A DNA stretch of 64,000 nucleotides from Datnioides undecimradiatus (Eukaryota > Chordata > Actinopteri > Lobotiformes > Datnioididae), in the NCBI GenBank assembly GCA_008933995.1, contig WARS01000052.1, forward strand, positions 248,001 to 312,000, in the 5' to 3' direction. The first letter of the stretch is position 1. Each line of letters starts with the position of its first letter. The position numbers and the translations under genes are program-made. Below are positions 48,121 to 64,000 of this stretch, one piece after another. The notes under the pieces are model-generated. The model did not search any database. It was not told the origin of the DNA and saw nothing but the letters and a program-made list of their open reading frames with translations.

Positions 48121-49795
48121 AACGACTTTTATTGAAGTTTTCCCTCGTGCGTCCTGGTCATTGTCGCCAAAACTTCGCTGTGAGGTTGTCAAATGTGTCA
48201 AAGGTGCTTTAGAAACACACTCTAAGCGCCGTGAACACTCCAGTATCCCTGTCTCTTTGTGCGTAATGGTTTGGTTCTGACACTGCAGTTCATTCATATT
48301 CAGTTTAAAGATGTGGCTTTTCTCTGGAGCCATTCGGGATGTGTAAGCTTTATTAAACCTCCCTGGTTTTGCAGGCGCACATGCTGTGAGACCCGGGGAA
48401 CAACATCATCATGGCAATAGGGGCACCACAGGTGGTCCTCTCGGTTTAACGCCCCCTGCGCTTTTGGTTTTGTTATTAACTCTTGACTTTTGTCCCCTGT
48501 TAAACCGCTGATCCTGGATAAATATGGCGCGTTTCACTTTAACCTATTCTACGAATCCAGAAGTCAGTTAACTTTATACACCGCACTAATCCACCTCTCC
48601 TCCGGCATTTACCAGCGTGCCGTTTTGTCGAGTTCAAGAAAGTCGTTTACATTTGCGTAAAAGCTGGTCTGAGCACAGTTTGTGCAACAATTTCCAAATG
48701 TTAAAGCAAACTATGACCCAGGCTTGTCATCAGGGCAGGGCTTGCGCCTTCTCTGTCGTGCGTAAAGGTGATTACGTGGGGTCATTTACAGTGTGACGCT
48801 CTTTACCTGCAGATAATTCAGGAAACGTTGCGGCCGCAGTGGCGCGTAAATTGGGTCTGTCTTCGCCTCTAACGTGAGCAAATAACCGCGCGCCTGTTAT
48901 GCAGGTATGTTTTAAGACCACGCATATTACCTCCACTATAGTCATTCATAAACTCAAGTTGCACGAGAGACGCGCTTCAGCCCGATGTGCTCCAAACTCC
49001 GCAGAGGCCGCGCAACTCCACCTGAGAGAAGTGACAAGTTGTGTCGTGCTGCCGCCTGGTGGTCAAACGATTGAACACCGACCGCCTAAACGTGAATCCA
49101 ATAATAGGATATATGTTTATTTATTGTTTAATGCAGCGCAAAGACCGAAATATTCAGTCAGTCTCTGAAAACCTCACTTGTTTGTGTTCATGACAACTCA
49201 AATTCTTAGTCTTACATTAAACTTCACTTTAAACTTCTTTTAATGAATTAAAATACATATACAATGTAATTCAAAAAGATGCCTCTGCTCTTGGTTGAGG
49301 CCACACATTAAATGTTCAAATCACAGCCTCAGTGCAACATATTCAAACTGAGATATTTCGGATGTTTTGTGCATTTGAGTAAATGAACAAATGGGATGTT
49401 TTAGAGAAAGATCATCACTGAAGGTTAGAGCAATGCTGGATATAAAGATGTACTCACCTGGTGGGTAACTCAGAGTTTTAGCGTTATAGATTCATGCACA
49501 AACCAACTTTTATTTTCAGTATTCACACAAAAAAAAACAGGAATTCAGCACAAATATCTTTTTTCTCTCTCTCTCTGTGCACGCTCAGTTAACAGTGATG
49601 GAATACGACGCACTGCGGTAAACAAATCGGTTACTTCCCGACTGTGACAGCTTTGGCATATGTCAAACTCGCCTCCTGCAATAATCCCATTCATCAAATT
49701 AAGAGACAGCAGATCCTGTTTGCTCTGTCTAATGAGGACAAATTGCTCTGCAACTGCTTGTTAACCATGTGACATGTTAGCTTCCCTCTTCAGTG

Positions 49796-49796
<1 letters not shown>

Positions 49797-49841
<45 letters not shown>
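49797..49841. repeat. (TG)n microsatellite
   Basis: About 22 uninterrupted TG units, one of the longest pure dinucleotide tracts in the window. Confidence 0.95.
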
Positions 49842-49844
<3 letters not shown>

Positions 49845-52800
49845 TGTTGTGGCAGGGGGTTGGGCATGTTCCCTCAAGCCCCAAAGCAAAAAGAAAAAGA
49901 AAATCAACAGAGGAAATGGGTTGAGGGGTCGTGCCTGATCCGTCTCCCTCCAACATAAACAAGGCGGTGTTTAGACTTCAGGAAGAGCCCGTCACGCTGA
50001 GATCCTATTGGTGGAATCCAGATAACCCAACTCTTCTTCATTGGCTCCAATTAGGATGTTTATGAATGCCGCCTTTGTCCGACAATTCGATTAGTTGTCT
50101 GACTCTGACTGGTTTTGGAATAAATCATGTCAGGATGTCTGGATGGCCTACGCGGGCCGTCGAAGGTCGCGCGGCAGTGGGAGCCCATCGTTTCAGAGTG
50201 TACACAGAGCTGGGTGGGAAGCGCTCTGCTCTCAATAGCAGCCATTGTCACGTCACGGCAGATTTACAGTGCGGTCTAAAACAAACATTTCTTCTAGGTC
50301 TAACTGACTTGTGATGCAGGGATGACCTCGCTGCTCTCTGCCCCAAAGCACGCTGGGATCAACCACTCCGCTACTCCAGAAAGAGGCCAGAATGAAGTCA
50401 TCTCAGTAACGGTGCATGGCTGGTTTTCTGCTGTTCGGTTGCACAGGAAACAACCTGAACGCGCACAACACGGACATATTATTGCATTTTAAATAAATAT
50501 GCAGTCAAACTGGCAAACACAAGTCTAATATTCACTGTCCCTGCTCTGCATTTGGTCTCCACTAACCCCGAAATAGCTGCTAAATAGCTGCTAAGTGCTC
50601 CGCCACACCAGCTAGCCGCTAACGTTAAGATTACCATTAGCTTCTTTGATGTCAACGGCTAAACATTAGCATAAGGTATAAACATTAAGACTGTTAGATT
50701 ACCATTTCTAGCTTAACATGCATACAGTTAGCATGCTAACAGCGCGATGAGGTAAAGAAGAAACATTTTAAAGACTCGCCCGTGTCACATGCGCGCGTGA
50801 AAAGCCACGCGGGGTGAGGGCCGTAGAGGTGAGAGGTCAAAGGTCGTGTTTTGTCATTTCTGGCATTTTCTGCAGGGTGAAACGGAGACGGGCCGGGGAA
50901 ATGCCACCTCAGTCTCAAAAAGTATATCAGACAGCAGAGATCTCTCTCAGGATGGGTGAGACTTAGCTGTCCGGAGCACGTTTGATGGATATGAAAGGAT
51001 TATTTTAGTGTATTTTGCCAGATTTAAAGACGCAGTACACCAATTTTTCACATTATGATCAGTTTCCTTGTCAAAAGGAAGCCTGAGAATAGATTTTCAT
51101 GTGTTATAGAATCAGTACATACAGATTCAGATGTAGAAGGTGTAGGATCCAGTGTTTTCTGGATATTTCCACCTCCTCCGCGTCACTTTTGACCAGTTTA
51201 TTCGAATCTGTCTCGCCTGCATCCTCCAGCTCGGTGCAAACGCCACAGTAACAGAGTTTATTAGTTTTTATTTGCTCTGTGAGATTTGATAATCGCGCCA
51301 AGGTTGTAAAATTAATCTAAATCACTTTCCCCGCGGTGCCCGCGAGGCAAAGCAGATTTCGCTTTCGGACATGTATTTTTAATAGTTGGTATTTGCAGAT
51401 GCGTATCGTTCAGCAGCACGTGTTTTGTCAGCCGCCGCCCTTAATGAACTAATCTGTGGATAAGACGTCAGAGCAAAGTCAAGGCCTTGAAGCCATTCAG
51501 CCTTCCTTAACACAAAACCAGCACTCTGGGATCACCCTTCCTCCTTTTCCACCCTCCAATCCCCCTATCACCAACATCAAAGGACGACAGAATGGATTTT
51601 GCTCTGCGAGCTGCAGCCGTCAGGGACTAAGCCCACCCACACCCACCCCACCCCCTTCCTCTTCATCTAAACGACAGCCGCAGAGGTGAAGAGGATGCTG
51701 GGTAATCGATATTTTTGATGCCCCTGACATCTCCTCTGATGTGCTGTTGTGGTCAATGTCGAGGTTTTTCCCTCCTACTTCTCAATCTCCTCCGTCTGTC
51801 ACCCATGAGATCGGAGCGTGTTATTGCACCTGAGGCGGATGCAGGCTGGCGCATTAGCTTCAGCTGAGGAGGAGATCGATGCGCAGCGAAGGCAGCGACT
51901 CCTAATATTCTGCTGCGTATCGATGTCTGAACACAGACGTCCGACACAGAGTGCACATGCGATGCGCTGCCTCTGAGTGAGACGTCTTCCAGCTAAAGAC
52001 ATTTTGTGAATATACAGAACTTTGGATCCACTCAGGTTCTGATTCACTTTCCATATGTAAATCGATTTAACAGTCAGCCTTGATGACTTTAATCATGCAG
52101 TGATACCGCCACAGCTTCCTGGGCTCCACAGAGAAGCCTTACACTGTGACAGAGCACCTTGACAATCATCCACGCGCAACACGATGGTCGTGGCTTGAGT
52201 TTGAATTCAGTTTTTGGTTATTTCCTGTTTTATATGTTATATGTGCGTGTGTCTATATGTGGTGGAGCATGAAACCTGCATGTTCTTCAGTTGTTCCCTG
52301 CTTTTATCAAGTTTCCTGCAGATTCATGTCCCGTTGGATTCTTTATTTTTTTGAACTGCCGCCCCATCTGCACTTGGGTCCGACCCCCAGTGTTCCCAGC
52401 GTGGCACAAAACGCATCCCTAACGGTGCAACAATCACACATGAAATGCAATGAATTAAACGTCCACCTGTGCTACACAAGATTCCTTTAAATACTCCTTT
52501 AAACTGTAATAAGCAATTTGTTGCATTACTCCAAGGCAGTAACCTGATTTAATGTGATTATCTCAGAACTAACTTTACTGTATTTCAAGTAGTTTATAAG
52601 CATTTATGTTCCTATTCTCACAGTAGATACAGTATTTTATTAATTTAAAAGTGAAATAAAACCTGCTACCTAACCTGCAAGTTAGGTTTAGCAGTGATAA
52701 CTATGCATCTATGCATGTTTATAGGCACAAAACCATATAAAGACAAATGTAATGAATGTAATTTTAACATACAGTGTATTTGGCCATAAAATGAGTTCAC

Positions 52801-53406
52801 ATTTACATCAATTCATAAGTCAAATTAACAAAACAGAGCTCAGCGTGTAAATCAGGATATGATCTGTTTCAGGGGTTTCAGATATACTTCCATTGTAATT
52901 CAGGGACCTTCAATTATAACAATCTATTCTTAGTTTCCACTGATTAACAGCATTTAATGAGTGAGTCGCTGCAGCGATAATGTGACATTGCAGACTTTGG
53001 TTATTTCCATCCATCTGTTGTCTGTAGTACTGACCTCTGACCAGCAGATGGCAGTAAACACAAGCTTACCCTGAGGGTTTAAACTACAGATAAAGAAAAT
53101 CAAAGTCATGGTCATGTGACAACATTTGATGGACTCAGAACTGTGGTTGATAAAATCAGTGAGTAACTATCATAATTTAAGAATACGGTTTTGGATTTTG
53201 TGATTTTCACTCAGCACTATCTCTGAAAATGTGCACGCATACAGTTCAGTTCACGGTGTCAGTTCACGTCTTATTAAGAGGCACTGTAATGCTACAGCAC
53301 GCAGAGGCATGCATGTGCTTCCAGCCATTTCGTGTCAGGTATCTGTAGCTGCCATCACTAACGTCCGTGTGGCGGAAACCCTCTCCAGAAGAGCCGAGCC
53401 ACTGCT

Positions 53407-53440
53407 CAGGTGTCCGTATACTTTTGGCCATGTAGCGTGT
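53407..53440. repeat. Fragment of a dispersed teleost element end
   Basis: The string AGGTGTCCGTATACTTTTGG, followed by CCATGTAGCGTG, closely resembles a terminal sequence that I remember as very frequent in spiny-rayed fish genomes (a non-autonomous DNA-transposon type end). No second terminus or target-site duplication could be assigned, so this is only a remnant. Confidence 0.45.
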
Positions 53441-54332
53441 CTTAATTCAGTTTTAGACACTTTTCCAAACCTTTGAAACACGCCAATAAAGTCTGCTGTA
53501 TACACATTAACCTGTGCTTTAAATAGACCGTGCCGGTAAAGTGTTCCATATGATCTTATTATAGATCGCACAGCAGAGCTCTAACATGGCTACATCATGA
53601 CTGCACCATATGTTAAGACGGACACGGGGGCTGGGATTGTGCCAAGGACGCATAGCTAACACGATTGTTTCTGCGTGTGCTCTGTGTCTACGTGAGCAGC
53701 GGCGACGGACAGACGCACCTGGGTCACCGGGTTTGCTTGTCCGACCTCTCGCGACCTCCACCGCCAGCGACAGTACAATCCTCTCTCTGAGCGCCCACCG
53801 GCCACTAATGTTTCTGCACGTCTCAGCTGCCCCGAATACCACAGCAGAAGAAGAATGGGAAGGGTATGAGGCATGTGTTGGGGTCATGGCTACAGCTGGA
53901 GGTAATGTGTCGCAGGGGCTGTGTTGTGACAGGAGAGTCACTTTCCACTGCAGTTGCATATTAAATAAATAGTTTTTGTATATTTGCACCTGAGGCACCT
54001 GAATGATGGCGGCGAGGACGTGGAAGGTCTTATGTCACCCGAGCAGGGCCGGCTTGAGCCAGGTCACGGCTGGGCGGTGGAGTGGTCATGTGAGAGATCG
54101 GAGGTCAGGTCAGTGTGTCTGTTGTGGCTGCCAGCACTCACTCATCCAGACAACAGCTGAGCCCTGTTACCGCTGCTTCATCAAGGTCGACTGTGTCTTT
54201 GTGAGGGACTCGGTTTCTCATACGGGAACAGCTAGAGGTGTTAAACAAACACACTGTGGCCGGTGCAGAAGTAAAACAAAGCAAGGTCCATTGCACTGGA
54301 CAAGATACTCTAAATTTGACCAATTAAGTATT

Positions 54333-54338
54333 TTTATT
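54333..54338 (-). terminator. Candidate polyadenylation signal of gjd4
   Basis: AATAAA on the minus strand lies about 555 nt downstream of the gjd4 stop codon. It is the first canonical signal I noticed in the right orientation. Usage is not shown. Confidence 0.35.
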
Positions 54339-54892
54339 AATACAAAAAAAATCGCATTCAGTATGCATGCATCAAGAAGAGCTGCACGTCAGGTTTGCTG
54401 CATGAAAACAAGGCACAAAAAGGTGAAGGTTGACACAAGATGGCTGATTTCTGATTCATTCCCTGCTGAGAACATTCTGCCTTTGCTTGCATCGCTTTAC
54501 AAAATGACAAGATTTGTTTTTTGAGCTAACTAACCTTTTTTTGGCCACTTGGGTAGAGCGGTAGAACAACTGGAAACTCATCATTCAACATATTATGATC
54601 TCATAAAATCTGCACCATTACCTTTTACCAGAGGCAGCGCAACATTATCATTTAATCTGCCAATTTTTCTGGCAACCTGATGAATGTAAATCCAATATCT
54701 TAGCTAGCTTCAGTAGTCATTTGAGTCCTTGTTAATAAATTCTAATCAGCAGCGCAGCTTTACAATGACTAGGACGTCTTCCTTTATGGTGCAACTCAGT
54801 CTATGAATTCACACTTAAATAGAGTTAAAGCAACATATCTGGGATCTGTTAAACGTAGATGCACTGCAGTTTTGTCCAGTAACAGCAGTTTA

Positions 54893-56010
54893 TCACACCC
54901 ATGCCCTCTTGTCTTGGGATTCACTGCTGTCTGATTGCTGCCCCGAATTCGCCCCAGCTGGAGTGTACTGGTTAGGCTTTTTGACCCCCAGGGGTGTTGG
55001 TGGCACCCTGGGGTTTGGTGGTGGTCCCCCGTCAGGGCGAGGGGACAGTGGAGGTCTCAGGTGGCTGTGGAGGACAAAGTGTGTTGGGACCGGAGTGCTC
55101 AATGGTGTGGAAGACTGAGACATGTCCACCTTAGCGTCTCTGCTGTCACGCCTCTTGTCATCGGTGGATTCGCCAGCTTTAATTGCGGTTCCTCCGTTCA
55201 GCTTCATATGAGGGGGTTCTCCATTCGGCGCAGCGGCGTTGGGTTTTTCATCGTTCTTTGAGCTTCCACTCAAGCTCCTGGTTAAAAGAACATCACCTTC
55301 TTCAGTCATTGTCGTCGCTGTGAACATACTGCTCTGCTCCCCTTTACTCATCTCCTCCATAAACATCTCACGTTTCCTCTTCCATCTCGCCATCGCCTTC
55401 AAGGAGCTCCCCAGGTCGATTAAGCTCAACAGGATGGACAAGGAGGCGACAGCCAGCATGAAGTTGAGCATTAAGGTCTTCTCAGTCGGTCTGGAGATGT
55501 AGCATTCGACCCCAGACGTGCAGGGAGCCTCGTAACAGAGGAAGCTCTTCGGAATCGACAAACCAAAGAGGAAAAACTGTCCTGCACCGAAAACCGCCTC
55601 TAGGAGAATCCGCAGAATTACAACCAGGAAGTAAGCGCAGTAGAAGCGCGGCACCGCCCATTCACGTGCAAGGTCGTGAAGCGGAGCCCTTGAGGAGCTC
55701 GAGTTCTCGAGGGTGAACGGTGAACCGCCTTGGTTCCTGTCGCAGTAGAAACCTCCTGGGTGCGGACGCGACACCACTTTGTGCATGACGTAAGTTGCAA
55801 AGAGCACGTGGGGAAGACAGAGCAGAATGAGGTGGAAGAGCCAGAGACGGAAGACGGACACGGGGGCAAAAACGTCAAAACAGACGTTGGAGCAGCCCGG
55901 CTGGATGGTGTTGCAGACGAACCGTTCCTGCTCGTCACTGAAGAGGGTGAATCCGGCCAGCAGGAGGACGAGCAGACGTAGAAGCAGCATCACCACCCAC
56001 CAGGTTTTAC
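54893..56010 (-). CDS. gjd4: gjd4 coding exon 2
   Basis: This large exon runs from the acceptor TCGGTCCCAG and codes for residue 19 onward to the stop codon, covering all four membrane segments, both extracellular loops and the whole cytoplasmic tail. There is no frameshift or internal stop. Confidence 0.93.
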
Positions 56011-56548
56011 CTGGGACCGAAAAGAGATAAAGTTTAAAGTCTATATTATCTTATCAGCAGCCCAATGTGGGTTACACTGAAGAAAGAAACAGGATTAAAA
56101 TCAATTAATTAAATAAACATGACAGAAAAATGATGATGAAACAGTAGAAAAGCAAACAGGAAACACTACGCTATCTGCAAACAATAGTCCAAATCTATTA
56201 GAATTAATCAATTAATCACAATAAAACAATTCAAATCAAACAGATCATGACAGAATCACAAAGGGAAATTCATTACACCAAGAAATTAAAAGCAGTATTC
56301 ACTCAAAATACGCTTTTATCAATGTAGATTTAATGCATCTAGCTTATTTACAATACCTAACGTTTTAGTTTATATATACATATACTCAGTATGTATTTAC
56401 TGTTTGAGCTGACAGATGTGTAACTGCACAAACAGTAAAAACATATTTAACTGCTTCATTTCTAATATTACTAGCCACACAAGGAAAACTCACCCATGAA
56501 GGAAACATTGTGACAGACAGTGATGAAGAGTACATCTATCGCTCCCAT
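54893..56548 (-). CDS. gjd4: Connexin, gap junction protein delta-4 (two coding exons)
   Basis: This gene encodes a 390-aa connexin, a subunit of gap-junction hemichannels in the plasma membrane. The coding exons are 56494-56548 and 54893-56010, joined in phase 1 with a GTGAGT donor and a CAG acceptor. The protein has an N-terminal helix, four membrane segments (about 22-42, 72-92, 142-168, 197-218) and both connexin signatures: loop 1 cysteines C51-x6-C58-x3-C62 and loop 2 cysteines C176-x4-C181-x5-C187 followed by the SRPTEK motif. The long tail (220-390) is Ser/Pro-rich and ends -RAWV, much like human GJD4 (-SEWV). The short first coding exon is the arrangement of GJD4. Mammalian Cx39 is linked to developing and regenerating muscle. 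The neighbours fzd8 and ccny confirm orthology. Confidence 0.93.
56494..56548 (-). CDS. gjd4: gjd4 coding exon 1
   Basis: This 55-nt coding exon starts at ATG and encodes MGAIDVLFITVCHNVSFMG, with the last codon split after its first base. It is followed by the consensus donor GTGAGT. It aligns with the human GJD4 N-terminus, including the conserved N-V-x-M/F-x-G-K stretch. The intron to exon 2 is 483 bp. Confidence 0.9.
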
Positions 56549-58711
56549 CTTCCTCGTTGTTCAGCGCTAACCCTGATCCCATAAGAAAACAAGCCCGGAC
56601 TCTCTTCAAAGTCCAAAACCAGGGAGAGCGTCCTGAGCTGTTGCCCCCTTCAACGCCGCTGCAGGACTGCAGAGCCGACGCTCGCAGCTCGCCACTAAAT
56701 GCAGTCAGCGCTAATGTTTTCTTGCTGCTCCTCAGTCTTGTCTGCGGAAGGCCGGGACCTGTGCAGAGAGCTATTCTTACCAGGGCCGCCATCAAAGCAT
56801 TGTTGGGATGTCGAGGTACCGGTCACCCTTACAGGAAGCTGACAATCGTATGTAGGCGAGCTGGTATTAGACGATCATAACCTTAACGCGATGTAATCTG
56901 CAAAACACTTGTTAAAAACACCGAGTTTCTCACTGAGAGCATCGTCTTTTATTAAAAACACAAATCATCAACACATCCATAAATAACTCACAACGAACCT
57001 GTCTCTGTTTTGTTTTAAACTCTTTATCCATCGTACAAAGTTAATTAGCAAAATAATTAGTGCTTTAGTTTTCAGTCGAATGGGGGATGGGGGGATGGGA
57101 ACACAAAAACCAGATCAGAAGCAGTTAGATTGGAATTAAATCGACACTGGAAATGCAAAATAAGTTATTTTCTAGGAGCTGCAACGCCTGGCTTCAGCCG
57201 GTTTGGGGGTTTGTCTCGGTAAAATTAACATCATGCAGGTGCTGAAATGACTCCTCTCTCCTTTATCCCTCCACTGTTTGTGTGTTCAGCACCGCGATTC
57301 TGTAATTTAAAGGCAATTTAAGTTTACATTTGAGGCGAATGAACACACGCTTGGTGGCCCATTTCTGGTCTTTTAGCCTTTTTAGGACACAAACCACAAC
57401 AGGTGCTGTTTTCAGTGGACACTTGGTTGGTTAAAGCTGGATCGAGTGAGTGTGCAATGACCGGAAGCTGTTGCAACCATTTAAACCCACGTGCACGGAC
57501 AAAACTGAATTTTAATACGACAGGGTGGCAGCCACGGAGCTTCAGACTCCTGAAACCTTTCATTTACGATTTTCCAAATGTGCTGTTGTTGGGTTTTTTT
57601 AGCTCTATAACAGAATAAATAAAAACAAAGCAGCGATGCGCGGCCCCCTGCGGACCAGCATCCACTGCTGAGTGTGCTTGTTAGACCAGTTTTGCAGCCG
57701 CTTGCCGTGATTATCCTGTCGGTTTGAGGTTGAAGATGAACAGAAACGGTATATTTCATGTGCAAAATAACCACCGGTCGATTAAATTTCACTTGCAATA
57801 CATAAAACTACATGTTGTTTTGGGATTTGTGTGAACTGACCCTTTAATTGACCTCAATCCAAACTGATTCTTCTGTGCAATACTCAAATATCCACTAGGT
57901 GTCAGCAGAGAGGCATATTTACTCTACTCAAAGCTTCTATGGGGCTTTTAAATTTGGATCATCGTCACAAAGATGTAACCAAATATTAAATTGGTTCTCT
58001 TTAACTCATTTTATACAGAAAATATAGAAATAATTGCTTGATTTTGCCCCAAAAGACGAACTAGGAATGTCACAGGTCTCTATCCATAATTTGTGTTTCA
58101 ACCCGCGGTATGTTCAAATGAGGAGCTTCAGCGTAAACCCAAAGATTAAACCGACTACCTGAGTATTGAGAGGTACGTTAGAAATACTGTAAACCTTGAA
58201 TGTGAAGATTCCCAAAGGAGAAAACGCGCTAACACTTGGGTTATTCTGAGACCCGTCAAAGGAAATAAATAACCGGCAGAAAGTCCAGTGAGACTCTTCT
58301 GGTTCCGAAACTCCGGTTCAGGTACCACAGGTTCAGGTTTTGTTGTGGAGTTGCAGGTCCGTCGCAAAGGCGGGTCGTGTCTAATCTTTGAAATGAGGCC
58401 AGACGCTGAATAATCTGGGCAAAACCAGGAAACTGAACACACGAGGACAGGTTCTCAATGCCAGAACGTCCAAGATCAAACGATGCAACAACCTGGAACC
58501 CCTTTCTCTTTGTCATGACCAGCTGAGGCACTGCGAAGGCATCACGATAAGTTCAAGACCTCTCAACTCCCAGAACTCCCGCTGGGGTTTCACTGTCTCG
58601 CCTCCACCAAGTCTTGGGATTATCTGGTGTTCCAGACTGAAGCTTTAACTCTCCAGACAGATCCATGTTGGTCTCTCTCCACCGATGTGTGTCAGGGCAG
58701 ATCGATAGTGG
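56549..58711. other. Region between gjd4 and ccny (includes ccny 3'UTR)
   Basis: Both flanking genes run on the minus strand, so this 2.2 kb should contain the ccny 3'UTR and the gjd4 promoter. The only clear minus-strand AATAAA noticed is at 56948-56953, which would make the ccny 3'UTR about 1.76 kb and leave about 0.4 kb for the gjd4 promoter and leader. No TATA box was found for gjd4. I see no further gene. Confidence 0.45.
56948..56953 (-). terminator. Candidate polyadenylation signal of ccny
   Basis: AATAAA on the minus strand lies about 1.76 kb after the ccny stop codon. Several ATTAAA-like variants lie between, so an earlier site is possible. Confidence 0.3.
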
Positions 58712-62224
<3,513 letters not shown>

Positions 62225-64000
62225 CTGCCAACACACAAAAACACATGAGCCACTTTGTTAAAATGCAATAACATCGGCTGCTTTTCGGATTAAAGTGCAT
62301 GACTGCACACGTCATTACTTCCTCATCGTTGCACCAAACGGCCATGTTCAGTGTGGAGATGCTTGACGCGGTCGCCAATAACAGTTTCCTCATTTTTCAG
62401 GATTCCCATCAGCCTCAACCATGTGTTTACTGCTAACTGGCTACCGTTAGCATGCTAAAAAAAGAAGTTGCTGTACTTGCTAAACATTAGCACGTTAGCA
62501 TTATTTTGTGAGCTCGTGCTGATGCTGACCGTAGCGCAATCACATGGCTGTACGCTCAGATCTCATATATGATGAGTAAATGAAGAAAGCTAACAACAGT
62601 GGTTAGCAAATGAGTGTTTTGTGTTTTTGCATTAGCGAGCTCTCTCTGCTCCGACCGTTGTCCCCCGTGTTTCCCTTTGTAGCTCATTTATTGTTCCCCT
62701 GCACTCGCAAATACAATCCAGGCATGATTCATGTTCCCATCCTAAGCTAATCTGGACGGCATCATGGCCTGAGGGCACGAGCCACTGACGCGTCTGTGTG
62801 TGTGTGCATCTTATAAAACAGGGAAGCCCTCATCATGCATGAGAAAATGCTTTGTTGCCTTGTGTCCTCGTATATAACAGCGGCTGAGTTGATTGGATAA
62901 GACAACGGCGGTTAATATGAGCCGACGGGGTGGCCTTTAAATCGCAGCCGGCGCTCCCGTGAAACAGAAGATGCTCGGGGTTCAAACATGCTTCCAGGAG
63001 AGCACCGACGGTATTTTGCATTCATAGCCTGAACTGAAATCCTGCGTCAAGTGGGTGCGACGTGGTTCGTTTCGGTGAAATCAGCATTTAAGAATGCCCG
63101 GCATGCAGCCTGCACTGCCAAACGCTCTGACTCCTACGATGTGAGCGTAACAGACCCAGAGTAAGACCCAGGCCGTTTGATTACAACACAGCTGCAGCGC
63201 GGGACCAGCGACTGATTGTCGTGTGCAAACTCTTTTAAACTCATTTAAACCCAAATGCACCGTCGCCCCCCTGCACCCCTTCTGCTGGATGTCTGGTTAA
63301 AACCCGGACACGGCTGCCCCCCTTTCTGCTGCTATTTTCAGGAATAAGGTCTGATTAGTTCTGGCCTCAGCGGCCCACCAGGCCGAACGGACTGAGCTTG
63401 GATTAGACTCGTGTCGCTTTAGCAGCTTGTGCAACAGTAATCAGGGGTATCGCTGCGTCGGGCCGATTGCGACACATTCACGTATTAGAGCTTCAGCCGT
63501 TAATGATTCTATTGCACATGTTTTCGTTTAATGCAACAATTAAAATCAGCCTTAATGCAACTGAGTCGGCAACCTGTATTGGATTGTTTTAAATCACTGT
63601 ACAACTTATCTTTGCATACACAGCTGCAGATATAATGTTACAGACATGTCATTTAAAGACATTAATTAAGGTTAATTAAGATTTCAGTGTATTGCATTTG
63701 ATTCAAACATATTATCGGGGTTATTTCGATGATCATGCCAAGATGCATTCAATGACTGTCTGACTTTTTGATACTGCAGTCAGAGCTTTAAACAGTTACA
63801 CTGCTCATGAACTGTTCCTGTACAAACCTTAGTGCTTTTAATGCAATGCAGCATTTCCTATTGTCTCTACACAGTGCCGTATGATTTTCGATATTCTGCA
63901 GGAAAAAAACCCGATTTCACTGGTGAGGAAGTCGTGCGTGCAGACAAACTGCCTCCTTCTGAGGGATGCACGACCCCGTTGCTGTCGAATCACTCCTGAC
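62225..64000. other. ccny intron sequence (upstream part, to window edge)
   Basis: This is presumed intron of ccny, since the missing N-terminal exons must lie beyond the right edge. I searched the minus strand for the expected N-terminal segments and saw none. The stretch from about 63.3 to 63.7 kb is rich in TGATTAG, ATTAAT and TTAATTAAG type motifs and may be regulatory. Confidence 0.55.

Larger units (their letters stand above)
47274..48140 (+). other. fzd8: fzd8 3' untranslated region (approximate end)
   Basis: The 3'UTR runs from the stop codon to shortly after an AATAAA at 48115-48120. It starts with a very G-rich segment (47278-47318), contains an ATTA-rich stretch near 47.70-47.76 kb and ends AT-rich. 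Two UGUANAUA Pumilio-type elements lie near its end, at 48028-48035 and 48069-48076. The cleavage site itself is inferred. Confidence 0.6.
48141..54892. other. Intergenic DNA between fzd8 and gjd4
   Basis: No gene is supported in these 6.75 kb. Present are a long (TG)n tract at 49797-49841, TAGC/GCTAGC-rich DNA near 50.58-50.74 kb, and an old transposon-like remnant near 53.40 kb. Fzd8 and gjd4 converge here (plus and minus strand respectively), so the stretch contains both 3' ends. A minus-strand AATAAA at 54333-54338 is the nearest candidate signal for gjd4. Confidence 0.55.

Noticed and set aside
54003-54524. 173-codon plus-strand ORF, overlapping other frames near 53.5-54.0 kb
   Set aside because: No family resemblance. 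It lies in repeat-like intergenic DNA and is probably a chance frame.
62979-62993. GGGGTTCAAAC, resembling a tRNA B box
   Set aside because: No A box, no cloverleaf arms and no acceptor pairing around it.

Overview
This is a vertebrate nuclear genome window, almost certainly from a ray-finned (teleost) fish. The evidence is three intron-containing tRNA-Tyr genes and a tRNA-Ser(TGA) of vertebrate type, dense (CA)n/(TG)n microsatellites, very short introns in a multi-exon gene, fragments of repeats common in spiny-rayed fishes, and three protein-coding genes that match vertebrate families exon by exon.

Layout. Positions 1 to about 45,250 hold no protein-coding gene that I can recognise. This gene-poor stretch carries four tRNA genes, all on the minus strand (Tyr at 15.4, 21.06 and 21.62 kb, Ser at 16.4 kb), microsatellites, old degenerate repeats and several motif clusters that look like candidate cis-regulatory DNA. 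A single-exon Frizzled-8 gene (fzd8, plus strand, CDS 45,528-47,273) follows. It has a TATA box, two small upstream ORFs and a 3'UTR of about 0.85 kb ending at an AATAAA signal. After about 6.7 kb of intergenic DNA come two minus-strand genes: gjd4 (connexin, gap junction delta-4; two coding exons, 54,893-56,548) and the 3' part of ccny (cyclin Y; exons between 58,712 and 62,224, with the N-terminal exons lying beyond the right edge).

How the genes relate. The order fzd8 - gjd4 - ccny is the same as FZD8 - GJD4 - CCNY on human chromosome 10p11, so this is an ancient syntenic block. fzd8 (Wnt receptor) and ccny (activator of the CDK14/16 kinases that phosphorylate the Wnt co-receptor LRP6) both act at the membrane step of Wnt signalling. 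gjd4 is a muscle-type connexin with no known pathway link. The desert upstream of fzd8 is the natural place for long-range fzd8 enhancers.

Most interesting points: an in-frame 18-nt microexon candidate in ccny; a (TG)n tract standing in for the polypyrimidine tract of a frame-shifting ccny exon; a G-run cluster starting four bases after the fzd8 stop codon; a long Z-DNA-prone tract upstream of the fzd8 TATA box; a paired OTX/POU/TCF/GATA motif cluster at 25.9 kb; four CACGTG boxes within 352 bp at 11.5-11.9 kb; and a 21-bp near-perfect hairpin at 16.2 kb. No convincing wholly new system is visible. No homology or conservation search could be run.
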